Shown here piece after piece: positions 30,302 through 43,297 of a stretch of DNA of 60,000 nt (position 1 is its first letter; each line of letters begins with the position of its first letter). The position numbers and the translations under genes are program-made. Source of the stretch: Nymphaea colorata (Eukaryota; Streptophyta; Magnoliopsida; Nymphaeales; Nymphaeaceae). Location of the stretch: contig NC_045138.2 in NCBI RefSeq assembly GCF_008831285.2, forward strand, positions 24,091,934 through 24,151,933, read 5' to 3'. The notes beneath the pieces were generated by a model. That model searched no databases and was not told the origin of the DNA. It saw only the letters and a list, made by a program, of their open reading frames with translations.

Positions 30302-32525
30302 GGCAAAGGTTTTCTTATGACAAAGTTGAAAATATTATATAAATCTCGGCAAGTTTTAAAAAGTTCAAAAACTAAAAATAAAATGTGAAAAAGATATAAT
30401 AATAAAAAAATGAATAAAACATGAACAAACGTGAACAAATGAAGAAAAAACGCGAAATAATGCATGTTTTTCATTCCAGAGTTTATTTTTTTTTCCCTTA
30501 TTTTTGACAAACTTGTTTTTATTTTTTTTGTTAATAAGACGTGTTTTCTGTGACAAATGTTCCATTCCCTTGCCACAAAAAGTGAAGTCCCCAATTGAAG
30601 ACAATACCTGTTCGTTATAAAAAAATAATTACCAGTCGAAGGTTTGAGAAGGTTGAACATCCCTTTTAGGTTTCTACTTGTTAGTCAATTCTACAATCTT
30701 GTGTAAGGTTGGTTACATGCCCTCGATCTTCAGAAACTAAATTTGAGTTGGTCTACCTTGTGTGTTTTTAATCATGTACAGTTTTTATTTGGATTCTGAT
30801 TAGTTTTAAGTTCTTTCAAGCATATAATCGATCGGCGGTGGTTGAAAGCACTACTTCCTGCAACGCCCAAAGGAATAGGTGAAGGAAAGCGGTCATAAAA
30901 TTCTACCTCAGAATTTCTCCCCATTCATTCAAACACAACTAAATTTGTTAAGTTTCTATTAGCAAAGTTTGCATGGTGTCCTCCTATAGAGACCTTTACA
31001 CGTGAGCATAACAACTAAATCAAAGTATTCCATGACAGGCACCTAAAGAGGATACTTGTACTCCTCAATACCTAGAAACACAAAAATTTGAAAGGAAATG
31101 GTAAACTAGACTTGTCAATAGAAATCCTATTTATTGTTTTCCATTGATGCAATGAACAACTGGTATTTTAAGGGGCACTTTGTTAGCAACAACACTTTGT
31201 AAGTGTCTCATGTATCTGTCTCAAAGAATTTGGTAGATTTATGGAATACTAAAACTAATATTCCAAAAATCTGCCCCAATATTCATGGTAAAAATGTGGA
31301 ACACTTACATAGTATTTTTGCTGCCAAACAGGCTTGAGGGGTTGTTTGACAACTACAATAGTGACATATTGTTCCATAAATCTGAGAATAAAAAGCAACA
31401 GATTCATCGATCAAAGAACACACTTAATTCCTTGAATTTACCCATTTTTATAATCAAATTCATCAAAAAGTATGTAACTGTTTCATCTGCTAGACACTCC
31501 CTAAAAGTTAGTGACAAAATTTTCCTTAAAAAAAAAAAAAACAAAGGGACTTGTGTATTTTTTTCAGAAGTTTCGAAAGACTCTCAACCAAATGCCCTAG
31601 CATAAAATTTTGAGATACAATTTGGGTGTCAAGTGCAAATTGCATTATGGTTGGAGTTTCAAGCAACTGATGTTTCTATTATGACCTCAACATATCATTT
31701 TTTTTTTTAAAAAATATGACACAAGTTGACATTTGCTTACCAAGTATCGAGATTTAAAATGCTGCTCACTGGTTGCAAGTCAATGCAATGCAAGGATTAA
31801 AAAATCATTGAATAACCATTTTCTCAAACCTATAACCCAGGTTGGTGAAATCATATCAATTTGTTATAGAAAATCTACTTAATTTACCATTCTCTATCTA
31901 GAACTGAGTGTAACTAGTTGGACACTAACAATTCTATCAAAACCTATCTTCCCCTAACCATTTACTATGTTAGGTAATGCATCTCTATAGTGGAGCACTC
32001 TAAAAAAAGTATTTTCATTAAGAATCAGTAGGAATCACACACTACTTGTAATTTTCCACTCCCACTGTAATGAGAAGTTTGGTCCATCTACAAGAAATGG
32101 GAATAAGGTCTACAGAATTCAAATAAAGCAACTTGGACATTATTAAAATCTCAAATACAAGAGATCACACAAAAGAAGTTCCAACACTGCACAATTTACA
32201 CCAAGACAATCCTAAAACCAATATAACATGTGTTTGAGGCTTTGATGTGCATGCGCCAAGATTAACTATGGTCCACCATGCACTGTGTAATGCCAAGTCA
32301 CAAAAAAAACTTAAACAATAAAAACATAGTTAAACAAATAAGCAAATCAAAATAAATAGTTAAAACACTGTGCAAGAATATCAACTACTTAACACATAGG
32401 CAAAACCATGAGTTGCTACTTTACCTACTCTAGGAACCCCTAATACTATCAAAACCTGTTAAACACCTAAAACTTGGGCTTAGCAGCTGGAAAAATAAAC
32501 CACTAATCTATTGGACAACAACTAG
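29151..32525. other. Intergenic, no gene seen
   Basis: AT-rich DNA between the PHD gene and the solo LTR. Only a (CA)n microsatellite at 30271-30298 stands out. Minus-strand open frames around 30.3-30.6 kb are low-complexity chance frames. Confidence 0.6.
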
Positions 32526-33759
32526 TGTCACACCCCAACCCTTTTGACCCTCAAATAATTTTTCTTTTTTTTTTTCTTTTCAAACATAAAACGTTGAGGT
32601 GCGACGACAAAACAATTCAAAAAAGGAGGAGCTATGCAATTCAAAACAATAGGGAAAACTTTCATTTTATATAACAATATCAGTTCATACAAAAATCACA
32701 TCAATATGTATGACAAAATGCCCCAAACCACAACTTTGATGTCTAACAAAAACATGACATCAAAGAGACTTAAGCATGATGCGCCGGCACTACAAAAGAC
32801 CCAAAACCTCTCCAATAAGATGTGAGTAGAGCTATCTGACCAACATGCTGCCCCGGTTCTGCCAAAACCTGAAAAAGAGAAACAATTGAAGGCTTAGTCT
32901 TCGTAGTATGACAACAAGCTAGGTAAATCCCTAACCCTCTTAGGTAGGGCTCAAATACGAGAGATAGCGATTATGAAAACAAATTACTATCATGTCGTGG
33001 TAGGACACTTAGTCATATGACTTGTGAAGAAGACCCCTTACATAAATCACGACACATTCACAATTCACATGCAACTCATGTATAAACATATCATTCTCAT
33101 TCATTTCATTCACATTCTTTCATTCACATTCTTTCATAAACATATCATTCTCATTCATTTCATTCACATTCTTTCATTTACATTAACTTTAGTGAATTGA
33201 CAGTTCCTGTGGGTGCAAACACAGGCATGAGCACACCACGAGCGGCCGACAGCCAGGAGACAACCCCGTGGTGGCCCGAAACAATATTGATCCATTCCCG
33301 TTGCAGCTAGGGCTGAACACGAGCCGAGTCGAGCCCGAGCTCGATCAGCTCGAACTCGGCTCGACTAAATAAGACACGAGCTCGACTCGACTCGAACTCG
33401 ATTATAGCTTGACTATCTTGGCTCGAACTCGACTCGATAGTCAATGGTCAAGCTCGAGCTTGGCTCGATTAAGCTCGTTTACTTGCATCCATTACTTGTT
33501 GAGCTCGAGCTCGAGCTCGACTAGGCTCGAATACGTGAAGCTCGATAAGGCTCAAACTCGTGAGCTCGATTAATATTACTCATTTCTGTAGTTTACACTT
33601 GGCAACTAATTTTGGAAAGAATCAAAGTAGAATAAGAGTTTACTACTGGTATCTGATTGCTGTGATTTATCACCTTAGGGCACAAGATCAAACATTTCAG
33701 ATGGTCTTAATTTGCTACACTTGTTTCATGAAAGGAAGCCTTATTGATTGATTGATATC

Positions 33760-33910
33760 AAACACAATCTGGGACAAATACAATAGTGCAATCCTGTTTA
33801 GAACTGAGCAATACATTCTTTTACTAACCCAATTTAAATGAATCTGGGTCAAATACAACAGCATAATTCTGTTTAGAACTGAGAAATACATAGTTTATAC
33901 TTTACACTAA
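33760..33910. repeat. Imperfect tandem repeat, about 76-bp unit x2
   Basis: The segment AATCTGGGACAAATACAAT... GTTTAGAACTGAG at 33764 recurs, diverged, from about 33840. It lies inside the hAT-like element. Confidence 0.65.
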
Positions 33911-34899
33911 CCCAACTTAAACAAAATGGAGACAAGAAGCATCTGCAAACTGATAAAGACTTGATTATAGAGAAGCAAAGCAAAGGACTAGTCACTCATA
34001 CTCAGAGATGCAACTGGAGACAATATCATAGTTTTGGAGCTAGATAAGGCTCGAACTCGTGAGCTAGAACCCAAAAAAAAAGGATGGAATTTCTGAACTT
34101 TCAAGACCATTTGTGAAAGTAAATGACCTTTAAAGTTTAAACCTGCAATTATTAATCATGGGCACAGCCTATAACAAAAATTACAAGATTGAACAATCAC
34201 ATCAGGTGACTCCACATCCTGTAATTGCTTAACTTGTAACCAAAACAAATTACTCTCCTAAGATTAAAAAGCTTATTATTGATATTGACAATCCTTTATT
34301 GAAAAGGTAATCAGATTAGAAGGTCATAATACATGAAATTAGCAATTATGCCAACTTACCAAATCATGCAATGAGATTCAAAAAAAGCACAAGGAGAATG
34401 AGACAAAAATGGAACAATAACATGAAACGCCTAAAACATCCAAGTGCTGTTACCAGTTACTACATAGCTGAAACATTCATTTCATGGAGCATCGTGATAA
34501 ATGCTAGTTGGGGTACATTACAAACCCTGTAAATCAGGCCCAACAGATCATAAAATCAACAGGCCGACTGCCTTAACAAGTGCAAAACAGTAATTTTGGA
34601 CAACCAATCTAAAACTAGAATTCTCACACTTCAAGGAAACAGAATTACATTGAAGAAGGGCACCAAACAAAGGCACCCATGCCATAGAACTTACAAACAT
34701 TAAGTAAGATGAAAGCAGCTCGTTGTCGGAACTAGCCAATGGCTAGTCGGCTGATACAAAGGCAGCACAAAATAGGGAACAAACATACAAGAAAAGAATA
34801 GAAAAATACAGAGGAAAAAAATAAAAATACACATGCAAAAGATCTACACATGTACATGCTTATGTATTCAAAACAATACTATGTGATGGAATACATATA

Positions 34900-34902
<3 letters not shown>

Positions 34903-34971
<69 letters not shown>
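34903..34971. repeat. (AT)n microsatellite
   Basis: An uninterrupted AT dinucleotide tract lies inside the hAT-like element. Confidence 0.9.
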
Positions 34972-34972
<1 letters not shown>

Positions 34973-35261
34973 TAACAAAACCAATGTTTACACTTCTAAG
35001 ATTCCATGACATAACATAATCTTCCATGACATAATCTTCCTGCTATTAACATGTTTGTTCAGCCCTTAAGAAACGAGAGAAACTCCGTACCTGCAGGAGA
35101 AAAAGAAAAATTGCTTACTGATTATTTTGGCTGATGAATTTTGCATTAGAAGCCAATCCAAGAGGAACTTACAAGTTACAACACTAAATCCGACCAACAT
35201 GTTGACAAGTTGTCATCTTTCTAAGCTTTAAACAAGAAAGAATGCAACAATAATAACTCAC

Positions 35262-37697
35262 CCCACTGCGAACTTTCTTTAATAGCTTAACTCCACCATC
35301 AAGAAGTTTTCCATCGGAAGAGTAAAAACTATCCCATTGTTGACGTGAAAGAGCACGTTTTCTCCTTCTACAAGACCAAGGAGATTTAAGCCTACCTCTG
35401 CAAATTAGTTTAACCATGTGGTCATAAATATTAGAAAAATAAGCAAATGAATAAAACCAGTACAAGATTTCAGACAAACTGGTCTGAAAAGGAGCAAAAA
35501 GCATGCTAGGGAAGTGGAAAATAACCTTAGGCGCAGGAATATAAAACAAAAGTAAACTATATTAGAGCAGAATGGAAAATAACACTAAACATACTAGGGA
35601 AGTGGAAAATTACCTTAGGCATCCTGCTAACAAAACAAGAAGGAAAAGAGAAAAAAAAAAGTCAAGGAAAATGCTAACAAAACAGTTACGTGTATGCATC
35701 ATATATCGTAAGTTTATGCAGAAAATAGGATGCATGAAATGAAACAACAAGTTTACCCCTACTAAAGTGTCTTATGTGAGGCGCAAAAGTGGAATTTTTT
35801 ACCAAATACAAGATTTTCAGGATTTGTACTTATGAATATAGGATCAAGTTTAATACAAACACACATCCATCGAAAATTCAATTTGGAACTCAACATTCAA
35901 AATCAGTTCAAAATGAAGTGAATTTAAAGTCCTGATCAAAGTAGTTCAATTTACCAATGAACTGAAATAAACTAAACTTGAAGTGAATGAACTGCGATCC
36001 AACTAAAGGAGAGTAGAGTAGAGTTGAATCATGGCTGGTCTATCTCTAGTGAGAACTGGTTCACTCCAGTTCAATGGAGTTTATTTTCAGTTTGAGCTCG
36101 AGATATGCACTAGAAGTTAGTTAGAACTAAATTGAACTGAATCTAAACTTGAAGAGAAGTAGATCTAACAGTAATGCACTTGATCCTACAGGGTATTATG
36201 CACAAGTAGGATTATACACTGAATCCCACATTACCATCTGCAATTTGACATAACCAACCAATAGAAAACATATGTAATAACATGGCCATAAGTATTTGCA
36301 AGCAAAATAAAGCAACGGCTAGACGTGTAGTCCTTGGCACATGAACCAACATCTGAGAGCTCACAGGAAAATGAAGCAAAAGCTCACTAAGACTACTCAC
36401 GAAGGCACTTCCAATAGTAAAGGAAAACCTGCATCCACATGCAGAATATTTCCCTTGGAGAGAAAGGACAAAAACAAAAAATTAAATTGAAAAAGGAAAA
36501 GGAATGATACATGAAACCACTACTGGAACTCGAACTGGGAAACGAGAGCAGCTCTAACTCAATGCACGTAAATACGGTGCGTAAAAATAGTATAATGATA
36601 GATAATCAAATAGCTTCAATAAGCCAAATATTGTTTCCAAAAATTATTGCTTCACACTTAACAGTATATGAGATCATAAAAAATGGAGAAGTCATTGTTA
36701 AAAGGAAATGAAAAAATTGGGAGTTAGCAACGAAGAAATTAACTGTGGTTGTTTGGGACCAGCCACTTAGCATGGATGAAACATAAAAAAAACCAGCACG
36801 GATGAACTATGCAAACAAGCCCCCTCCCCATAAGCCTAATATTGGCAGCACATGACAGAAACCTCAAACTAAACATCATATATGACACCTATAACCTAAT
36901 AAATTCACAGACCATAATGTTAGGAAAGAAAACGAAGACAAGCAAAAAAAAAAAAAAAACAAAGAAAGAAAGAAAAAAGCACCGAAACAGTCGATAGTTT
37001 CTCATTCTTACAACGGAAAAAATGGAAAGCAGAACATTAGTGACGAAATAGAAAACCCAAAAACAAGAGCAGAGGACTAGCATATTGAAGTAGCAGTGTT
37101 TAATAAACTTCTCAAAGACTGTGAAAACCAACGGTTTAGACTCTCGAGATTTTTAGAACTAGAGAGGATGTTAGAATAGATGTACTAGCATGGGACTTCA
37201 ATCGTGGAGATTCAATAGCATCACTCTTTTTCTTTGGAACTTGCAATGAAGCAAACGGCAGAAGATTTAGATTCACCGATTTACCGGCAGAGAAAACTGG
37301 GGGGGAGGGGGAGAGAGAGAGAGCCCTACCAATTCACGGAATCAACCGGAGGAGCAAAGACCCACTCGCCGCCGGACTGTCGGTTCCGTCGAAGAGAACC
37401 GGAGAGGAAGATCGAGGGACGCCCTCTAAACTTGAATCTGCACTAGAGACGATGTGTTAACATTCAAATCAGTTGTTATACACTAGATCACAACTATGTT
37501 AGGAATCCAACAAGAAATGGGGTAAAAAACAGATGAAATCCCTAGAAAATCAACTACAACAATAGCCGATCCTGTTCACGGTTTTGGGTGAAAGAACTAG
37601 AGTGACAGAACTGGAGATTGAGAAGTGGAAGAGCTCACCTTGAGCTGAAGGGCGAAGGCGGAGCAGCCGGCTGACCTCGAAGGCTGAAGTGGCCCAT
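35262..37697 (-). pseudogene. Captured 5' end of a TBC-domain RabGAP gene
   Basis: Exon 1 is 37697-37639 on the minus strand (MGHFSLRGQP, 59 nt, donor AAG/GTGAGC). Exon 2 is 35397-35262 (acceptor TTTGCAG). The phases fit: exon 1 leaves AG and exon 2 supplies A, giving Arg. Exon 2 reads GRLKSPWSCRRRK, then QQWDSFYSSDGKL and DGGVKLLKKVRSG before donor GTGAGT. This matches the N-terminal part of the plant TBC1 (Gyp1p-like) RabGAP family. Those proteins stimulate Rab GTP hydrolysis in membrane traffic. The catalytic TBC motifs (Arg and Gln fingers) should follow, but no such exon is found between here and the element end at 33308. It is therefore a captured fragment, although exon, splice and leader sequences look undamaged. 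Confidence 0.8.
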
Positions 37698-37905
37698 GGA
37701 CGCGGCCCGCGGACGACTGGTTCCTCCTGCAGACGTCAGAGACTCCTGAACGGGAGAACTAGAGAAGAGAAGGAAAAGTCGGAGAGATAGAGAGGCGAGA
37801 GAGGGAGAGTCGGAGAGAGCGAAAACTTCAAAAGAGAGGGAGAAGTGAGAACGAAAACGAAAAAAGGAAATGAGGAAACCCTAAACTTCTTCCCGCTTTG
37901 GCGCT
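37698..37905 (-). promoter_or_regulatory. Captured 5' leader/promoter region of the TBC gene
   Basis: On the minus strand a long C/T-rich stretch (TCTCTCCGACTCTCCCTCTC and similar, about 37880-37750) precedes the ATG at 37697, as in plant 5' leaders. It implies that promoter-proximal sequence was captured with the exons and the fragment might be transcribed. Confidence 0.45.
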
Positions 37906-40544
37906 TTCTCATCTGAACCGGTTTTAAAAAACCGGTTCACTAAATAATCGATCTGATTTGAGCTTTAACGAGTTCACTTAAATGAACTCGAACTCGACTC
38001 GATTAATTAAACGAGTCGGCTCGTCAACTCGAGCTCGACTCGTTTAACTAAATAAGCAGCTCGTTTAAACATACGAGTCGAGTTAAACGAGTCGAGCTCG
38101 AGTAGCTCGACTCGTTGAACAGCCCTAGTTTCAGCGGAAGAGCACTCGCCCATGGATGTGTGAATTCCAAGGAGAGATACTCAGCCTTCCCTAGGACACC
38201 CAGTTTAGGAAGACAGAAACCCAACGCTCCCTGCACATCACACAACTATACCCTGGGGCCTTGCTCCGCCTGTACTCCGAATAGGCGAGGCCAGTGGCGA
38301 AGGCGGGACAACTCCCAAACACATTGTCACAACCCACTGGCCTCTCATCTCTTATTCTTTCTTTCTTATCATTATAATTACACATTCACAAAATGACTGG
38401 CAAGCTCTTGAGGTTGGTTCACTTTACGAGTGCACTCACACCTCCAATTGCCTCCACACAAGGGCTATACATATCATTAACATTCTTAGTTAGCCATCAT
38501 AACAATACGGGTACAACTACCCTCCAATTTCATTCAATTGCATTATTGCTCATGGCAATGCATATGCAACAATTCACAATATTCACATTTGTCAAAATCC
38601 ACATTTATCAAATACATCAATGACATCTTTCAAAACTTATCCAAATCCCGGAGAGTAGTTTCGATCCATGATTGACTCATAGCTGTCCTATACAATTATC
38701 ATTTTATGATGCTCTCTAATGCATAATCGGGGTCAGGGAGATAACTCGACTCGATACCCCGCCTCATCAGTCCTAAACAGTTATCACTTCTAGCATGCAC
38801 ATGCAATGACGTAGTAATTTTGAAAACAAGCTTCTGATAACTTTCAAACACAAAACTTATCACATAACAAATCATTCACATGCATACGTACATTTACTCA
38901 CAACACAATCATTCAATCACATCACAATCGTAGGATCCCATGATCCTGAAAAAACACATTCATAAGTTGGCCATAGACAAAGATTTGTCTGAAATGTCAC
39001 CATACTTGTCTCGCATCCACAAAACATTTCAAAATGCCTCGAGCTTCACGTCTTCTTGCTCAAGGTCTATTGGATGTGCCCGGTGTATCTGCAAACATAA
39101 GCGAGTGATAAGATTTATACTTGTTTCACTTTACAATCTATACAAGTGTAAAATATAATCATTGAGGCATGTCATGGCCTCAAGACGGTGTCGACGGGTA
39201 GAGTCGACCCACAAAGCCCTCCAATAGACCACTTCTCAACTCCTTGATGTTGTCACCAAATGATTTAAGCTCCACGCTTTCAATTTGAACCAATCAATAC
39301 ACTTTTCACTTGCTTCCATAGTTGAGGCGTCAACCCAATAGTTACACCTAACCTACATATTCTTCTCCAACTAACACTAAAACACGCCATTGACAATCGC
39401 ATGCATCACTTGTTCACTAAAATGGTTCTAAATCTTCTTAACCCCATCAAATCTCTAATGTTTCCAAATAGCTTCGAGAATCACTTATCATGCTAAAAAG
39501 GTCATCATAAACATTGATCATCGCCTCTCCAAAATAATCCTAGACTTTCCCCAAAAAGTAAATCACTAACTTATATCCTAAATCATCAATTCTTAATTCT
39601 AGCATGCTCAATCAATATGTGCACCAACAGAAAATATTCAACAATCTAAGCTCAATTAGGCCTTGCTCACCCCAATTTTTGAGTCTTAGTTGCTGCAGTC
39701 CTCCCAGCAGCCACTCAAGCAGCTAAAATCCTTCAATGCTGCCACCACCAACGCATTCTAGTCGCTGTTATGAGGGAAAAAAAATGTGTCCCCACACTGC
39801 AATCCAATCCACAACAATAAGTAGGGCAAGGTTTGGCAAAAGAGAGGTCAAAATGACAGTCTGCCGCTAGAAAAAGGCAGTCAGCCGTGAGGATGAGATT
39901 CAGCTGAGGGAGAGGGGGGAAAACAGTGAGAGTGTGAGATTGGTGGTAGGGGGAGGAAACAGACAGAGAAATGAGAGAAGGTTGCGCAAGAATGAGGCAA
40001 CGCAGGAGAAAGAGTGGAGGAGATAGGAGGGTCGGGGAGAGAACTCGAGCAGAGAGAGAGAGCATTGACAGAGAGGAGAGAGTGCGGGCAGGGGGAGAGA
40101 CAAATAGGAAACACGAGAGAGGGAGAGGGAGACGAGAGGGACCGTGCGGGTGAGAGCTGGCGGGAAAGGGAAGGAGAGTGGCGGGGGAGAGCTACGGTAG
40201 TGACAGAGATTCGACAGAGAGCAGTCAGGACAAAAGGGGGAAACAACAAAGAGCAGCGAAAGGGGGAAGAAGAAGAAGGAAGAGAGGAGAAGAAGAGGCA
40301 GAGAGAGGTCAAGGGGGCTTACCAGAGCAGCGCCGCCACCAGCCTTCCTCCGCTGGCGCGAGCGTCGCCGCTGTAACCCTCGACCGCCTACTTCTTCTCT
40401 GTGTGGAGTTCCAAAGAGGCAACAAAGGGGGAGAGCAAGAGGAAGACGAGGGAGAACAGCCCTCGTCAGGCTCTCACATAGGTGAGTTGTGGGTACGGGT
40501 CTGGACCCGCTCCAGCCTGACCTGCAATAACATAAAGTGTTACA

Positions 40545-42050
40545 GCTAGACTCTCTACTAAAGAAGAGATAAAAACAATAGAATTAACCTATTCTATTCC
40601 AAAACCCCAAAAATACATCCAATACTTGCTAAATTATGCCTTCAAGATTGGTTTTCAAAATCAAAATGTTTAAAAGGGCCAATCATGCCTAGGTTTTACA
40701 TAAATTGGCATTGATTCTATTTTTTACATGATAAAGAAGCAAAATTTTTTTATGTTGTAAAAAATCAATTGATATATAGAAATGTAAAATTGCAAAGTCA
40801 ACAAAATTATAGAACATAGTCCTATGGTATTACCAAGACAGTGCTTTGAAAATATTTAAATATACAACAAAATCAACTTGGAATGAAGTGAAAATTAGTC
40901 ATTACTAAGCAGACACATGAATGAAGAGAATGTTAATTTCTTTGGAAAATTGGAGAGAAAAATCCACATAAATGACAAGGAAGAATCACTAAGTTTTCCC
41001 ATGCTTTTCAATATTAAGCAATCTTTTAAATGGAAAGCATTGACAATGGACACTTTGAAATGATCCCAATAATGTTCTAGACATTTTTAAAACATACTAA
41101 AATAAAAGAAGATATATCACAATAAAAAAATTAAGAAAGAAAGCTCCTTTGTTACTGAATATACTATTAATACATTAAAACCTTAATCTAATACATCTTA
41201 ATGTTTATAACACATAGAACTAGTCAATAATATACTAGAACACATAATTAGCATCAAATCTCAGTGACGTGGTGAAACAATTAAAACAATAAATCAATTA
41301 CAATAACAAATAAAAGCCTAAGTTAGACCTGATAGAATACAAGTATTAACAAAACCTTGAATTGAATAAATACTAGAAAGAACCCCCCTAATTCTCAATT
41401 AAGGATCACAATGTCCTAAGTGAATTAATTTATGATACATGGAAGCATGATCAAACAAAAAAATAAGCTAACTAATATGCAATGCAATATGCTCGTGCCA
41501 TGCTTGAACATGAAATGAGAATGTTGTATCCTTTGACTCCTAGATAGCTGGTGTATGGGTCACGCAAGGAGGGGCACGACTATTCTAATCCTTACTTCTT
41601 GCATGTTAAGTGATTGAATAGGTACCTAATATAAGTTAGAGTCTACCTAAACTTCAATTAAACTTTAAAATAAAGAATAACTTACCTTAACTCATCACCA
41701 TTCTTGAAGATAAGAAGATAAGAAATCGGTAGAGGTTGGAGAAGGAAGGAGAATGAAAGTATGAGGAAGAGAATAAGAAGGTAAGGAAAAATGAGGGTGG
41801 ATGAAAAGAGAAACAAGAAACGACCTTGACATGGTTCATTTTGCAAGTGCTTACATCCATGGGGGAAAGGCAGGAGAAAACATTTATTGTTGATAATCAA
41901 AAGTACAAGACCAAAAACATGCTTATAATCCATCTATGCTAGAATTTATGGATGATTTACATATCAAAGGTTTTGATCATTGTCCTTTGTTATTTTTTTA
42001 ACAGTTTTAACAAAATCTTGGTGTTTGTTCTCCAGAAGATTGCAGAGACT
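40545..42050. other. Non-coding, no feature seen
   Basis: AT-rich DNA between the solo LTR and the copia element. No gene or element ends are supported. Confidence 0.55.
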
Positions 42051-42251
42051 TGTAAAACAACTTCCGAAGATATGAGACAAGCTTTCTAAGATTTTCATAT
42101 GTTCTTAAAGGCTATACATTGAGTATATATTGACATTATACAAGAGATCGTGAGAATCTTGTATAGCTCACTAAAAGATGTTACAAAGGATAACAATGTT
42201 TCAATATAGAAACTAGATACACTACTAAAAAGTATGGACTATTATCTAACA
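42051..42251 (-). repeat. 3' LTR of the outer copia element (about 201 bp)
   Basis: On the minus strand it starts TGTTAGATAATAG after a purine stretch CATGGAGATTG. It contains the TGTATAGCCTTTAAGAACAT region also present at 51.1 kb, and ends near TTTTACA. LTR boundaries are inferred from TG...CA and from the matching copy. Confidence 0.65.
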
Positions 42252-42261
42252 CAATCTCCAT

Positions 42262-43292
42262 GATTGTAGTCATTAAATCATCCTCTATCCATACGACTAT
42301 TACTATTGACACCCATACTTATTTCCTTATCTTTATCATAATTATAGTCTGGCTTAACATCTTCCTTCATCCTAAACATGACCCTCTCAATGTTAAAGTT
42401 GCTTCTACAATTTTCAAATTTTGTAGAATGTAGAGGTTTGGTGAGACTATCTGCTAATTGTTCATCTAAACAAAAAAATTTAATATCCAGATGCCCTTAA
42501 TTGACATGATCTCATACAAAGTGAAAATCATTTTCAATGTGCTTAGTCCTAGTATGAAAGACTGGATTAGCCGCAAAATACAAAGCCCGAAGATTGTCGT
42601 ACCAGAGATCAGGTGGTATGTCCAAAAAGACTCCCAATTCTTCAAGTAAAGCTTTTAACCATTAGAGCTTCCTTGCAGCATCGGCCAGTGATTTGTACTT
42701 AGCCTCAGTACTAGACCTGTACTAGACCTGTCCACCGTCCTTTGTTTTTTTTGAATACCATGACACTACATTTTTGCCAAGGAAGACAACCGATCCTCCA
42801 GTAGACTTACGGTCTTCTTGACAGCTTTCAGCCCAATCGGCCTTTGCGTACCCACTCAAATAAAGAGAATTTGAAGACTGAAACTATAAACCATAATCCA
42901 TCATGACCTTTAAGTATCTCAAAAAGCACTTAACCATTTGCGAATGACACAATGTTGGGCTACGCATAAATTGACTAGCTCTATTTACAGAAAAAGCTAC
43001 ATCTAACTTGGTCAAGGTCATGTATTGAAGAGCTATGTAATGTCGTTGGAAAAGGATTGCATTCTTCCATTCCTTTTTAATTTCAATACCCAAAAAATAT
43101 GAAAGCTCACCTAACTACTTTGATTTTCTGGACACTTGAGCCAGTCATGATATGATTGTCTACGAAAAACTAGCAAGTAGACTTTTTCATCACCCTCATT
43201 GAGTATAAAAAGTGATGAATGAGATTGTGACATTTTGAATCCATATTGAAAAGGGAATTCACTTAACCATTGGTACCAAGCTCATTGGGCTT
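42262..43292 (-). pseudogene. Outer copia: RT 3' part and RNase H
   Basis: Minus-strand translation shows copia RNase H features in order: KCFLRYLKVMMDYGL, GYAKADWAE (the family's YxDADWAG), DRKSTGG, FLGKNVVSWYSKK, STEAKYKSLADAARK and [10 protein letters not shown]. Several stop codons and frameshifts interrupt them. A small duplication (TACTAGACCTG twice, near 42710-42730) adds a frame break. This is the continuation of the RT fragment ending at 48157, separated by the inner element. Confidence 0.75.
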
Positions 43293-43297
43293 GTTTT

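Larger units (their letters stand above)
33308..38127. mobile_element. Gene-capturing hAT-like element (4820 bp)
   Basis: The element starts TAGGGCTGAACACGAGCCGAG and, inverted, its other end starts TAGGGCTGTTCAACGAGTCG. The flanks are GTTGCAGC (33300-33307) and GTTTCAGC (38128-38135), an 8-bp target duplication with one mismatch. Subterminal regions (33308-33575 and 37965-38127) are packed with GCTCGAGCTCG-type repeats. Removing it rejoins the LTR exactly as in the uninterrupted copy. No transposase is seen, so it is non-autonomous. Inside, antisense to the window, lie the 5' UTR and first exons of a TBC-domain gene, plus a 69-bp AT microsatellite. Confidence 0.82.
32526..40544 (-). mobile_element. 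Solo LTR of a Ty3/gypsy element, interrupted by a hAT-like element
   Basis: Read on the minus strand, it begins TGTAACACTTTATG (40544) and ends GGGGTGTGACA (32526), matching the ends and internal order of the LTR at 53153-56142. Shared internal blocks include the CTAGGGAAGGCTGAGTATCT region and the CACCAYGGGGTTGTCTC region. The flanks are ACTAG (32521-32525) and GCTAG (40545-40549), a 5-bp target duplication with one mismatch. No primer-binding site or polypurine tract adjoins it, so it is a solo LTR of about 3.2 kb once the nested 4820-bp element is discounted. The part at 39.9-40.3 kb is GA-rich on the plus strand. Confidence 0.85.

Noticed and set aside
34548-34739. 63-codon minus-strand frame inside the hAT-like element, considered as a further TBC exon
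   Set aside because: It contains none of the TBC motifs and has no suitable splice sites.
36212-36425. Minus-strand open frame after an acceptor-like CAG, considered as a TBC exon
   Set aside because: The phase does not connect to exon 2, and the residues do not resemble the family.
39733-40549. Overlapping open frames on both strands (R/G/E-rich and S/P-rich)
   Set aside because: They are frames in a GA-rich part of the solo LTR and are low complexity.
40545-40560. Solo LTR considered as the end of a full gypsy element
   Set aside because: There is no polypurine tract or primer-binding site on either side, and 5-bp near-identical flanks fit a solo LTR.
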